64,000 nucleotides of DNA from Amycolatopsis sp. NBRC 101858 (GTDB lineage Bacteria > Actinomycetota > Actinomycetes > Mycobacteriales > Pseudonocardiaceae), in assembly GCF_030269325.1 (NCBI RefSeq), contig NZ_BSTD01000005.1:329391-393390 (forward strand). Direction: 5' to 3'. Position numbers and translations under genes: made by a program. The notes beneath the pieces are model-generated. The model made no database searches. It saw only the letters and a list, made by a program, of their open reading frames with translations, and was not told where the DNA came from. Within the stretch, counting starts at the first letter, position 1. The number at the start of each line of letters is the position of its first letter. Below are positions 1 to 7,684 of this stretch, one piece after another.

Positions 1-500
1 GGGTGGCTGACCAGCTGTGATGCCGGTGCCGGCACGGGCTTCCGGTGGACTGGGTGGCCGCGGTTGTGATGGCGGGTTTCGGCAGGGCTTCTGGTGGGCT
101 GGGTGGCTGAGCGGCTGTGATGCCGGGGTTCGGCGGGGCTTCTGGTGGGTCGGGTGGCTGAGCGGCTGTGATGCCGGGGTTCGGCGGGGCTCCCGGTGGG
201 TCGGGTGGCTGACCAGCTGTGATGCCGGTGCCGGCACGGGCTTCCGGTGGACTGGGTGGCCGCGGTTGTGATGGCGGGTTTCGGCAGGGCTTCTGGTGGG
301 CTGGGTGGCTGAGCGGCTGTGATGCCGGGGTACGGCGGGGCTTCTGGTGGGTCGGGTGGCTGAGCGGCTTTGATGCCGGGCCTCGGCAGGGCTTCCGGTG
401 GATTGCGTGGCTGAACGGCTGTGATGCCGACCCCGGCACGGGCTACCGGGTGGGCCGGGTGGCCGGAGGTGCTGGGGTGCCCGGGGCCGGCTTCCGGTGG
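1..500. repeat. G-rich minisatellite, 51-bp units in a 202-bp higher-order repeat
   Basis: About ten head-to-tail units start with GGGTGGCTGA or a variant at positions 1, 52, 101, 152, 203, 254, 303, 354, 405 and 457. Most units are 51 bp; those at 52 and 254 are 49 bp. Four units (51+49+51+51) form a 202-bp block that is copied almost exactly (1-202 and 203-404); the last two units are degenerate. The array runs off the left edge. In one frame the 51-bp unit reads as a 17-residue Trp/Gly/Cys repeat, but the 49-bp units shift the frame, so no long repeat protein is encoded. Each junction carries clustered G runs (GG-T-GGG-TC-GGG-T-GG) that could form two-layer G-quadruplexes. Confidence 0.9.
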
Positions 501-680
501 CGTTCGTGCCCTCGGCGAAGTGGCGTCCCGTGAGGGGCTGCCCGCCGGTGGGTGGGTAGCCAGGCTCAGTGTCGTGGCGGGGCAGCCGGCAGATCGAGCG
601 GGCTTCCTCGCGCGAGCGGGGTGTCGGTCTGGGTGGGGCTCGTTCGTCGGTGGGGTGACCTACCCGCGAAGGAGACTCCG

Positions 681-1295
681 ATGATCCAAGACCTGATCGC
701 CGCCGAGCGGCGGGAGCTGGCCGCCTTGCTTGGTGAGCTCACGCCCGCCGAATGGGGCTCGGCCACCCTGTGTGCCGGGTGGCGGGCTCCCGAGGTTGTT
801 GCCCATATGACCATGCCCTTCCGGTTCACGACCGGGCGGTTCGTGCGCGAGCTGGTGAAGTCCGCGGGTCGCTTCAACCGGATGGCCGATCGCGTGGCTC
901 GGCAGGAGGCCGCCGAGCTTTCGAGGGAGGCTCTCGTCGGCTCGCTGCGGGACAACGCCGACCACCCCTGGCAGCCGCCCGGCGGTGGGCCGGAGGGTGC
1001 TCTCAGCCACGACGTCATCCACGGCCTCGACATCACGACCGCCCTCGGGCTGGATCGCCGCGTGCCCGCGGAACGGCTGGAAGTGGTGCTCGGCGGCGTC
1101 CGGCCCAAGCAGGCGAAGTACTTCGGCACCGATCTGGCCGGTGTCTGCCTGCGTGCCGATGATCTCGACTGGTCGTACGGCACCGGGACCCCGCTCACCG
1201 GCCTGGCCCAGGACCTGCTGCTGGTGCTCTGCAACCGGCGTCTGCCGGTGGGACGTCTTCGGGGCGAGCCGAGCGCGCGCTTCACCACGGTCTGA
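681..1295 (+). CDS. MDMPI/DinB-like (TIGR03083-type) metal-binding protein
   Basis: A 204-residue protein whose N-terminal four-helix region resembles the mycothiol-dependent maleylpyruvate isomerase N domain (DinB-like superfamily, TIGR03083-type). Candidate metal ligands are His42 (in AHMT) and His110/His114 with Asp117 (in SHDVIHGLD). The family includes mycothiol-dependent isomerases and S-transferases that bind a divalent metal; the substrate here cannot be read from sequence. The ATG at 681 is chosen because GAAGGAG lies 6-7 nt upstream; the frame is open further upstream but has no ribosome binding site there. The gene converges on and overlaps the HAD gene by 14 bp. Confidence 0.75.
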   Translation: MIQDLIAAERRELAALLGELTPAEWGSATLCAGWRAPEVVAHMTMPFRFTTGRFVRELVKSAGRFNRMADRVARQEAAELSREALVGSLRDNADHPWQPPGGGPEGALSHDVIHGLDITTALGLDRRVPAERLEVVLGGVRPKQAKYFGTDLAGVCLRADDLDWSYGTGTPLTGLAQDLLLVLCNRRLPVGRLRGEPSARFTTV

Positions 1296-1896
1296 GCTCC
1301 TTCCGCAACTCTTCCATTGTGGACAGTGCGTCTGCGCCGTAGCGCAGTGCTTGCAGGCCGGCGGCACGCGCGGCCGAGACGTTCTCCGCGCGGTCGTCGA
1401 TGAGCAGGATCCGGCTCGGGATCACGTCGAGACGCCGGCACACGCCGGTGAAGGCTTCGGGCGCCGGTTTGCGCACCCGGGTGTCGCCGCTGATGAACCA
1501 GTCGGTCAGGTACTCGCCGAGACCGAACCGCTCACGCAAGAGCTTCGACCACTCGCTGACGTCGTTGCCCAGGCAGCCGAGCCGCACTCCGGTCGCGTCG
1601 AGATCCGCGAGGACCGCGACCACCCCTTCGGTCAGGCGGTGGTTCCGGCAGTACTCCTCGTCCGACGCGCCGGATGCGCCGGCGTTCGCCCAGAGGTCGG
1701 CCGAGGACATCTTGCCGAGGCTGCATTCCTGGTGCAGCTGGGCGATTTCTTCCCTGCGCAGCACGCAGCCGTGGCTGCGGAGGTAGGGCACGAGCAGCTC
1801 GCCGACGTCGTCGGCGGCGGAGTAGAGGACGCCCATCGCATCGAACAGGACGATGTCGATCGCGTCGCGGTCGAGGGGTGCGGGGATGGCGGACAT
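1282..1896 (-). CDS. HAD-superfamily hydrolase with atypical motif I
   Basis: A 204-residue cytosolic HAD-like hydrolase (subclass IA-like cap). Motif I reads LFDAMGVLY, so the nucleophilic Asp is present but the usual second Asp (DxD) is Met, more like the DxY of L-2-haloacid dehalogenases than a phosphatase. The motif III Lys is in RVRKPAPEAF and motif IV in LLIDDRAEN. Substrate is unknown; a dehalogenase-like or weak phosphatase activity is possible. The start is uncertain: ATG 1896 has GGAGA very close upstream, while ATG 1932 gives 12 more residues without a ribosome binding site. It overlaps the convergent MDMPI-like gene at the 3' ends. Confidence 0.7.
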   Translation of the reverse strand: MSAIPAPLDRDAIDIVLFDAMGVLYSAADDVGELLVPYLRSHGCVLRREEIAQLHQECSLGKMSSADLWANAGASGASDEEYCRNHRLTEGVVAVLADLDATGVRLGCLGNDVSEWSKLLRERFGLGEYLTDWFISGDTRVRKPAPEAFTGVCRRLDVIPSRILLIDDRAENVSAARAAGLQALRYGADALSTMEELRKELRPW

Positions 1897-2061
1897 GTCT
1901 CCGACGGTACCGAACACCTGTGCGAACGCCATCGCTGAAACGGGTGATGTGCCCTGTCCGAAATTCTCCGCTCGCGACTTTTCCCTTGTGTGCCAACGAG
2001 ATTCGCGGTCAAAGTCGGACGCCGCGGCGAAAAGTGTCGGACCCCGTCGGCAAGCTTCTGA

Positions 2062-3543
2062 TCAGCAGCCGGCGGTCCCACCGTCGAACGAAGAACACTC
2101 GTCCTGCGAGTAGGGCCCCGCCCGCCAGCCCGCAGCGTCGACCGTCCTGGAGGTGTCATGCACGACGAAGGTCCACGGCCCGGCGTAGGAGTTGTCGTGC
2201 CACCGGTTGCCCTGCTGGAAGGTGATCGCCTCCTCCACGACGGTTCCCTTGTAGGGAGACCAGTCCGGGAAGGTCCCGTAGTTCGACAGCAGCGCCATCC
2301 GCCCGCAGAGGCTTGTGCAGCCCACCCGTCCAGGATCGAACCGGAAGGTGTTCCCGTGAACCTCCACGCGCTGGGTCTTCCAGCGGCAGTCGTCGTAGGC
2401 CGGTGGCTTCGCGATCGTGCCCGCCGTGCACGAAGACCGGGAAGCCACCTTGGTGCAGTAGCCCGAAGACGTGTTCGCCGGGCTGGTGCAGAAGCGGTCG
2501 GCGTTCTCCCACAACGTGATCCCGGCCCAGTTGTCCTCGAACGTGTTCCCGCTGATGTCGACGGCCGACGTCCGCGCCTGAACACGGGGCTCGCCGCCCG
2601 ACTCCGACAGGTACACCGTCGCTGCCGGGAAGTTGTCGCCGCGCGCCGCGAACGCGCGGCCCTGCACCAGGGTGTTGCCGCGGAACGTGTTGCCGCGCAG
2701 CACGAGGTTGTAGCTGGTCTCGTAGAACAGCGCCTCGGCGTCGTTGGCTTCGAACAGGTTGTCCTCGACGAGGAAGTCGTTGTTGTTCGTGTCCGCCCAC
2801 AGGCCGGCGCCGTGGTTGCCGTGGACCCAGTTGCCCCTGACGTCCGCGCCGTCCACGGCCCAGAACTTGGCACCGCCGCTGCAGCCGCAGCCCGGCACCT
2901 TGGCCTCCCAGTCGCCGGTGTTGTTGCCGGTGATCTCGTTGCCCTCCAGCACCAGCCCGGTGATGCCGTCTCCGGCCTGGTAAGCGTTGAGCCCGTACTG
3001 GCCGTTGTCGCGCAGGCAGCTGTGCCGGACGACCTGGCGTGCCCCGGCCATCAGCCCCGCGCCGGCGTTGGCCTCGATGGTCGTGTTCTCGATGAGCCAG
3101 CCGTCACCGGAGTCGTGGTTGACCACGCCCTGGTCCTGCGGCGCGGCGAACCCGCGGACCGTGAGCCCGTGGAGCTCGACGTCGCGGGCCCGCTGGGTGA
3201 AGGCCGCCTGGTTGACGCCCCGGCCGTCGACGACCGCGCCCGGCGCGCCGAGGTAGACGTCGCCGTCCTTCGGTGCGACCTGGCCGAACTGATCGGTGCC
3301 GAGCGTGTGGGTGCCGGGGCGGAGCCAGAACGTCGTGCCGGGCGGGTTCGCCGCCGTCTTGGCCGAGAGGTCCCCGTCGACGCCCGGATCGACGGGGACG
3401 GCCCCAGGAGGCGCTTCCTCGTGCTCCGCGGGCTGGTGGTCGCACACCGGCCCGGGTCCGTCGGTGGTTCGCGCGGTCGCCGGGCACGCCACGGCGATCA
3501 GGAGCGAGCAAGCGGCGACGAGAACCGCACGAGGTCTGCCCAT
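2062..3543 (-). CDS. secreted right-handed beta-helix protein
   Basis: A 493-residue protein with an N-terminal signal peptide (basic MGRPR, hydrophobic run to about residue 20, cleavage near ATA-RTT). The mature part starts with a polysaccharide-lyase-like entry (TFWLRPGTHTL) and then has repeated short beta strands with Asn ladders (VLEGNEITGNN, LVLRGNTFRGN), typical of parallel beta-helix (PbH1/NosD-like) proteins. Such proteins are commonly carbohydrate-active, but I see no recognisable catalytic set, so polysaccharide binding or cleavage is only inferred. Several Cys pairs in the C-terminal half suggest disulfides in an extracellular protein. It lies downstream of the glycan operon terminator, in the same direction, with its own upstream region. 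Confidence 0.75.
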   Translation of the reverse strand: MGRPRAVLVAACSLLIAVACPATARTTDGPGPVCDHQPAEHEEAPPGAVPVDPGVDGDLSAKTAANPPGTTFWLRPGTHTLGTDQFGQVAPKDGDVYLGAPGAVVDGRGVNQAAFTQRARDVELHGLTVRGFAAPQDQGVVNHDSGDGWLIENTTIEANAGAGLMAGARQVVRHSCLRDNGQYGLNAYQAGDGITGLVLEGNEITGNNTGDWEAKVPGCGCSGGAKFWAVDGADVRGNWVHGNHGAGLWADTNNNDFLVEDNLFEANDAEALFYETSYNLVLRGNTFRGNTLVQGRAFAARGDNFPAATVYLSESGGEPRVQARTSAVDISGNTFEDNWAGITLWENADRFCTSPANTSSGYCTKVASRSSCTAGTIAKPPAYDDCRWKTQRVEVHGNTFRFDPGRVGCTSLCGRMALLSNYGTFPDWSPYKGTVVEEAITFQQGNRWHDNSYAGPWTFVVHDTSRTVDAAGWRAGPYSQDECSSFDGGTAGC

Positions 3544-3642
3544 GGATGGAAGTTACGCACGAACAGGCCGGAAAACAGTCACCCTCAAGTGTCCTCATCG
3601 GACCCAAGGGGTGAATCCTGCTCGCCTTCGGGGGATGCAGGC

Positions 3643-3666
3643 CGGCCGGGGCGCTCGCCCCGGCCG
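3643..3666 (-). terminator. hairpin terminator of the glycan operon
   Basis: A perfect 10-bp GC-only stem (CGGCCGGGGC with its complement) with a GCTC tetraloop lies 19 bp past the aminotransferase stop. There is no T tract, as is usual for actinobacterial I-shaped terminators. It closes the minus-strand operon before the beta-helix gene. Confidence 0.6.
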
Positions 3667-3684
3667 ACCGGCACCGATCCCGGG

Positions 3685-5001
3685 TCAGGCGAACTTGCGG
3701 AACACGGGCTGCACCGGGCGCCCGCCCATCCACGGCGTGGGGTCGTTCGCGTCGAGGGCCTTCCGGTACACCGTGCAGGCCTGGGCGACCACGTCGATGG
3801 TCTTGTCGATGTCCGCCTCGGTGAGCCCGGCACTGACCACGAAGGACGGCCCGAGCACCCCGCCGCTCACCAGCTCGCGCAGGAACAGCGTCCGGTACGG
3901 CTGGGACGGCTTGAGTTCCTCGTCGAGGGTGCCGAAGACGAGGTTGCTGGACCGCCCGCGGACGACCACGTGGTCCCCGACCCCGATCCCGGCCGCCACC
4001 TCGCGGACGCCGGCGGCCAGGCGGTCGCCGAGGGCGTGCAGCCGGGCGATGACGTCCTCGTCGCGGTAGACGTCCATGACCGCGATCGCGGCGGCGAGGG
4101 AGTGGGTCTCGGCGCCGTGGGTGGTCGAGAGCAGGAACACCCGTTCCCGGTCGGTGTGCAGCCCGCCGATCTCCATCAGCTCCCGCTTGCCGGCCAGCGC
4201 CGAGACGGCGAAGCCGTTGCCGAGCGCCTTGCCGAACGTCGAGAGGTCCGGGGTGACGCCGTAGAGGCCCTGCGCGCCGTGCGCGGACCAGCGGAACCCG
4301 GTGATCATCTCGTCGAAGACGAGCACGACGCCGTGGCGCGTGGCGAGCTCCCGCAGGCCCTGCAGGTACCCCGGCGGCGGGCCGACCGCGGCGGCCGGCT
4401 CCAGGATCATGCACGCGATCTCGCCCTCGTGGCGCTGCAGCAGCTCCTCCGTGGCCTGCAGGTCGCCGTACGGGAAGGACACCGTCGCGTCCGTCGTCTC
4501 GTCCGGGATGCCCGCGTTCATCGCCGTGGTGCCGATGAACCAGTCGTCGGTCGAGAAGAAGGCGTGGTCGGCGCACTTGGCGACGAGCTTGCGCCCGGTC
4601 GCCGCGCGGGCCAGCCGCACTGCCGCCGTCGTGGCGTCCGAGCCGTTCTTGGTGAACTTCACCATGTCGGCCGTCGGCACGTTCTCGAGGAACCGCTCGG
4701 CTGCCTCGGCCTCGATGATCGACGGGCGGATGAAGTTGCTGCCCTTGCCGAGCTCGGCGCGGACCGCGTCCAGGATCCGCGGGTGGGCGTGGCCCAGGCT
4801 GACCGCTCTCAGCCCGGCGCCGTATTCGATGTAGTCGTTGCCGTCGACGTCCCAGACGTGGCCGCCGAGGCCGTGGGAGATGACCGGAGCCATCATTTCG
4901 GGATACTGGTCCGAGCCCTTGGCGTAAGTGTGCGCACCACCCGGGATGACCCGGTGCAGCCGCTCGTTCGCCTCCGTGGAGCGGGGCAAGTTCGTTCCCA
5001 T
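3685..5001 (-). CDS. class III aminotransferase (glutamate-1-semialdehyde aminotransferase-like)
   Basis: A 438-residue PLP-dependent class III aminotransferase. The PLP-binding elements are visible: the NGSDATTAAVRLARA phosphate-binding stretch, the Asp in VFDEMITGFRW, and the Schiff-base Lys in STFGKALGNG. The fold matches glutamate-1-semialdehyde mutase-like enzymes that are often recruited to sugar or secondary-metabolite clusters; aminotransfer to a keto-sugar or linker is inferred from its place as last gene of the glycan operon. The ATG at 5001 is preferred because GAGGTG sits 6 nt upstream; a GTG at 5010 would overlap the epimerase stop by 4 bp but has no good ribosome binding site. 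Confidence 0.85.
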   Translation of the reverse strand: MGTNLPRSTEANERLHRVIPGGAHTYAKGSDQYPEMMAPVISHGLGGHVWDVDGNDYIEYGAGLRAVSLGHAHPRILDAVRAELGKGSNFIRPSIIEAEAAERFLENVPTADMVKFTKNGSDATTAAVRLARAATGRKLVAKCADHAFFSTDDWFIGTTAMNAGIPDETTDATVSFPYGDLQATEELLQRHEGEIACMILEPAAAVGPPPGYLQGLRELATRHGVVLVFDEMITGFRWSAHGAQGLYGVTPDLSTFGKALGNGFAVSALAGKRELMEIGGLHTDRERVFLLSTTHGAETHSLAAAIAVMDVYRDEDVIARLHALGDRLAAGVREVAAGIGVGDHVVVRGRSSNLVFGTLDEELKPSQPYRTLFLRELVSGGVLGPSFVVSAGLTEADIDKTIDVVAQACTVYRKALDANDPTPWMGGRPVQPVFRKFA

Positions 5002-5006
5002 GTGGG

Positions 5007-5555
5007 TCACCTCGTTGGTTTCAACGCCTCTCCGAGAGACGGCGCGCGCTCATCCCGGTCACTGACCATTGTGACCGACAGTGGCCACGAAATGTCCAAT
5101 TCTGGGTCTTTGTACGAAATTGTGATGTCTTCGGACGGGTCGTGGGGTCGATCGATACGGTACGAGACGTCCGAGATATCGGTGAGTGACTGGAATCCGT
5201 GCGCGCACCCCGCCGGGATGTACACGGAAACCTGGGTATCACCGGAAAGTTCGAACGTTTTGACATTGCGGAATGTCGGCGAATCCGGTCGGAGATCCAC
5301 GACGACGTCGAAGATCGCGCCGTGCGAGCAGCGCACCAGCTTCGCCTCGCCGGCCCCGCCGCGCAAATGCATCCCGCGGATGACTCCCTTGCGTGAGCGG
5401 GAAAGACTGTCCTGGGCGAAGCCGTCCGGGTCGATCCCGACCGACGCGACGACCTCGCGGTCGAACGTCCGGCTGAAGAAGCCGCGCTGGTCGGCGTGCG
5501 GGGTCGGTTCGAACAGGTACACGCCCTCGATCTCGGGCACCGGAATGGCCTTCAT
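5007..5555 (-). CDS. dTDP-4-dehydrorhamnose 3,5-epimerase-like protein (RmlC family)
   Basis: A 182-residue cupin of the RmlC family. The catalytic landmarks are visible: DQRGFFSRTF near residue 24, the RKGVIRGMHLR block with the conserved His, and the IPAGCAHGFQSL block. RmlC-type enzymes epimerise C3 and/or C5 of 4-keto-6-deoxy sugar nucleotides. Here it sits between the pyruvyl transferase (ATGA overlap at 5552-5555) and the aminotransferase, supporting a role in making the sugar of this operon. An rmlA gene occurs 20 kb away, but no rmlB or rmlD is in the window, so the precise substrate is open. Confidence 0.85.
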   Translation of the reverse strand: MKAIPVPEIEGVYLFEPTPHADQRGFFSRTFDREVVASVGIDPDGFAQDSLSRSRKGVIRGMHLRGGAGEAKLVRCSHGAIFDVVVDLRPDSPTFRNVKTFELSGDTQVSVYIPAGCAHGFQSLTDISDVSYRIDRPHDPSEDITISYKDPELDISWPLSVTMVSDRDERAPSLGEALKPTR

Positions 5556-6736
5556 CGCGCACCCCCGAAGAGGGCCGCCGAAAGGGCGGCGAACTGGTCC
5601 TTGAGTCGTTGCACGTTGTTCTCGTTCCGTTCCGCCAGGATCTGGCGCAGTTCCGGCGAACGGTTTTCGAGTTCGGTGAACTGCTCGACGAGCCGGTCGA
5701 AGCCGACTGTCTTCGCCCGCTGGGTGAAGCCGTCGAGGCCCATCTCCGCCATGAGCACGTCGTTCTTCGGCGCGTACCCGATCGCGACGGTCGGCTTCGC
5801 GACTTTCAGGGCGCAGAGCACGTTGTGGTAGCGCGTGGCCACCACGCTGTCCACCACCGCCATCTCGTGCATCAGCTCGTCCAGGGTCTTCGCCGAAGCC
5901 GCCGTCACCAGCGGGGAAGCGGTCTTCTCGAGGATCTCGTCGACGACCTGCCGGTCGATCTGGTCACCGATGAACAACCGGACGGGTCTGCCCTGGTCGA
6001 CGAGCCAGGCGACGAACCGGTTCATCGTGTCCACGTAGTGGCGGTAGATGCGGTCGCTGTCGGCGCGGTCGTCGTTGCCGCCGTAGTAGGCCATCACGCC
6101 GACGCCGACGGTGCCCGGCTCGCCGCCGGCAGCCGGAGTGGGGAGGGAGAACGCGAGGTCGGGGTAGACCTCGTCACGGCTGGTGTCGACACCCATGGCG
6201 CGCATGGCGTCTCGGGAGAGGTCGTCGCGGAAGGAGCGGTACGCGGCGAGCCGGCCGGACCAGCGGACGAGCGTCCGCGTGACCCGCGCGCTGATCTCGT
6301 TGGCGCCGACGCTGACCAGCGCGACCTTCGTGCCGAAGAGCCGCCCGGTGGCGGAAAGGAGGAAGAGCGAATACGGAAAACCCCAGGGACGCAGCGGAAG
6401 CGTCGCTTCGAGGACGCCCATGCCGGGCACGATGACGACGTCCTGCTTCCGGACCCAGGCGGCCGTGCGGCCGATGTCGACCAGCTTGCCGAGTCCCTTG
6501 AGGACGATCGAGCGCAGGCCGGACGCCGTCTCGTACTCGGCTTGGTTCCAGTGCAGGGGCGTGGTGTCGACGCCGTACCGCTCGCGGACGATGTCCGGGC
6601 CGCCCACCAGGCCGGTCAGGACGGCGTCCGGGTGTTCGGCGCGCAGGTAGCCGAGCACGGCTTCGAGGGAACCGTCGTTGCCGAGGTTCCCCGAGCCGAG
6701 CAGGCCGAAGACGCCGACGCGGGGGGCACGCTTCAC
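5552..6736 (-). CDS. polysaccharide pyruvyl transferase family protein
   Basis: A 394-residue protein of the PF04230 family. It begins VGVFGLLGSGNLGNDGSLEA, the family's N-terminal Rossmann-like signature, and ends with the ARYHNVLCALKVAKP and IGYAPKN blocks typical of the second GT-B-like domain. Characterised members add pyruvyl ketals to sugars of exopolysaccharides; others act in different transfer reactions, so the substrate is inferred from the operon. The GTG start at 6736 overlaps the stop of the upstream GT2 gene (GTGA), and its own stop overlaps the epimerase start (ATGA). Confidence 0.8.
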   Translation of the reverse strand: MKRAPRVGVFGLLGSGNLGNDGSLEAVLGYLRAEHPDAVLTGLVGGPDIVRERYGVDTTPLHWNQAEYETASGLRSIVLKGLGKLVDIGRTAAWVRKQDVVIVPGMGVLEATLPLRPWGFPYSLFLLSATGRLFGTKVALVSVGANEISARVTRTLVRWSGRLAAYRSFRDDLSRDAMRAMGVDTSRDEVYPDLAFSLPTPAAGGEPGTVGVGVMAYYGGNDDRADSDRIYRHYVDTMNRFVAWLVDQGRPVRLFIGDQIDRQVVDEILEKTASPLVTAASAKTLDELMHEMAVVDSVVATRYHNVLCALKVAKPTVAIGYAPKNDVLMAEMGLDGFTQRAKTVGFDRLVEQFTELENRSPELRQILAERNENNVQRLKDQFAALSAALFGGAR

Positions 6737-7677
6737 GCGAGCCTGCCTTCGCGGCCGGCGACGATCTCGTTGACCGTGGCGACGTCGGAGGCGGTCGGCG
6801 CGCGGTCCTCGACGCGCTCGCCGTGGCCGGAGCGCGCCCGGTTGGTCAGCCAGGCGCCGAGGTGCCCGAAGCACTCGCGCTTGTCGGCGGCCGAGATCGG
6901 CGCGCGGCGGATCAGGTCCGCGAACCCGTAGACGTACTCGCCGAGCAGGCGGACGGTGGGATTCCGGAGCCGGTTCGCGCGCCGCGGGTCCAGATTCGCG
7001 CACCGGCTCCGGATGGTCGGGTTGGCCCGTTCCGCGCGGCCCGGGTGGTCGCGGCGGAAGTAGAGCAGCTCGGGCACCTGGTGGAACGCGCCGTGCAGGG
7101 CCATCTCGGCGGAGTAGGTCCGGTCGGCGTGGTGGTAGCTGTCGAGCGGCTTGACGCGGCGGAGGATGTCCGCGCGGATGACGCCGTAGAAGTCGTCGCC
7201 GCCGGGCTCGAACAGGACGCTGCGGAAGCGGTCCGGGGCGTGCGGGGACGCGGTGTTCAGCGTGTACTCGAGCGGCTGGACGATGCGGCCGTCGCCGTCG
7301 ATGATCGCCTGGTCGCAGTGGGCGAGCATGATGTCCGGGCGCTCGTCGAGGGCCTCGATGCACCGTTTGAGCAGGTCGCGGGCGTAGAGGTCGTCGTGGG
7401 AGACCCACTTGAAGAGCTCGGTGCGGGACACGTCGAACACGTAGTTGTGGTTCGGGGTCGCCCCGATGTTCTTCGGCTGCCGGACGTAGCGGATCCGGGA
7501 GTCCTTCTCGGCGTAGCGGCGGCAGATCTCGTCGGTGCCGTCCGTGGAGGCGTTGTCCGAGATGATCAGCTCGAAGTCTTCGTAGGTCTGGCCGAGCAGG
7601 GCGTCCAGCGACTCGGCGAGGTACTCCTCGCCGTTGTACACCGGGAGGCCGAGGCTCAGCCGCGGGACGGTGGTCAT
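6733..7677 (-). CDS. family 2 glycosyltransferase
   Basis: A 314-residue inverting GT-A glycosyltransferase. The N terminus shows SLGLPVYNGEEYLAESLDAL, then ELIISDNASTDGTDEIC, the nucleotide-sugar binding core, followed by WVSHDDLYA where the DxD-like metal site is expected. No transmembrane segment is evident, so it probably works at the cytoplasmic face. It is the only clear glycosyltransferase of the operon, suggesting that other transferases lie elsewhere or that a single unusual sugar is added. The ATG at 7677 has GAGGA about 5 nt upstream. Confidence 0.88.
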   Translation of the reverse strand: MTTVPRLSLGLPVYNGEEYLAESLDALLGQTYEDFELIISDNASTDGTDEICRRYAEKDSRIRYVRQPKNIGATPNHNYVFDVSRTELFKWVSHDDLYARDLLKRCIEALDERPDIMLAHCDQAIIDGDGRIVQPLEYTLNTASPHAPDRFRSVLFEPGGDDFYGVIRADILRRVKPLDSYHHADRTYSAEMALHGAFHQVPELLYFRRDHPGRAERANPTIRSRCANLDPRRANRLRNPTVRLLGEYVYGFADLIRRAPISAADKRECFGHLGAWLTNRARSGHGERVEDRAPTASDVATVNEIVAGREGRLA

Positions 7678-7684
7678 GGAGTCC

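Noticed and set aside
1..500. CRISPR array
   Set aside because: Units are contiguous and similar along their whole length; there are no unique spacers and no cas genes.
17..533. Open frames over the minisatellite encoding 17-residue Trp/Gly repeats
   Set aside because: The 49-bp units shift the frame, no ribosome binding site is present, and the same peptide appears in two different frames; it is a by-product of the repeat.
5068..5078. ACCATTGTGACC as another copy of the GTCCA-N3-TGGAC motif
   Set aside because: It shares the CATTGTG core but lacks the flanking palindromic bases.
2158..5604. 1148-codon plus-strand open frame
   Set aside because: It is antisense to three well-supported genes with recognisable families and has Val/Arg/Asp-rich composition typical of high-GC shadow frames.
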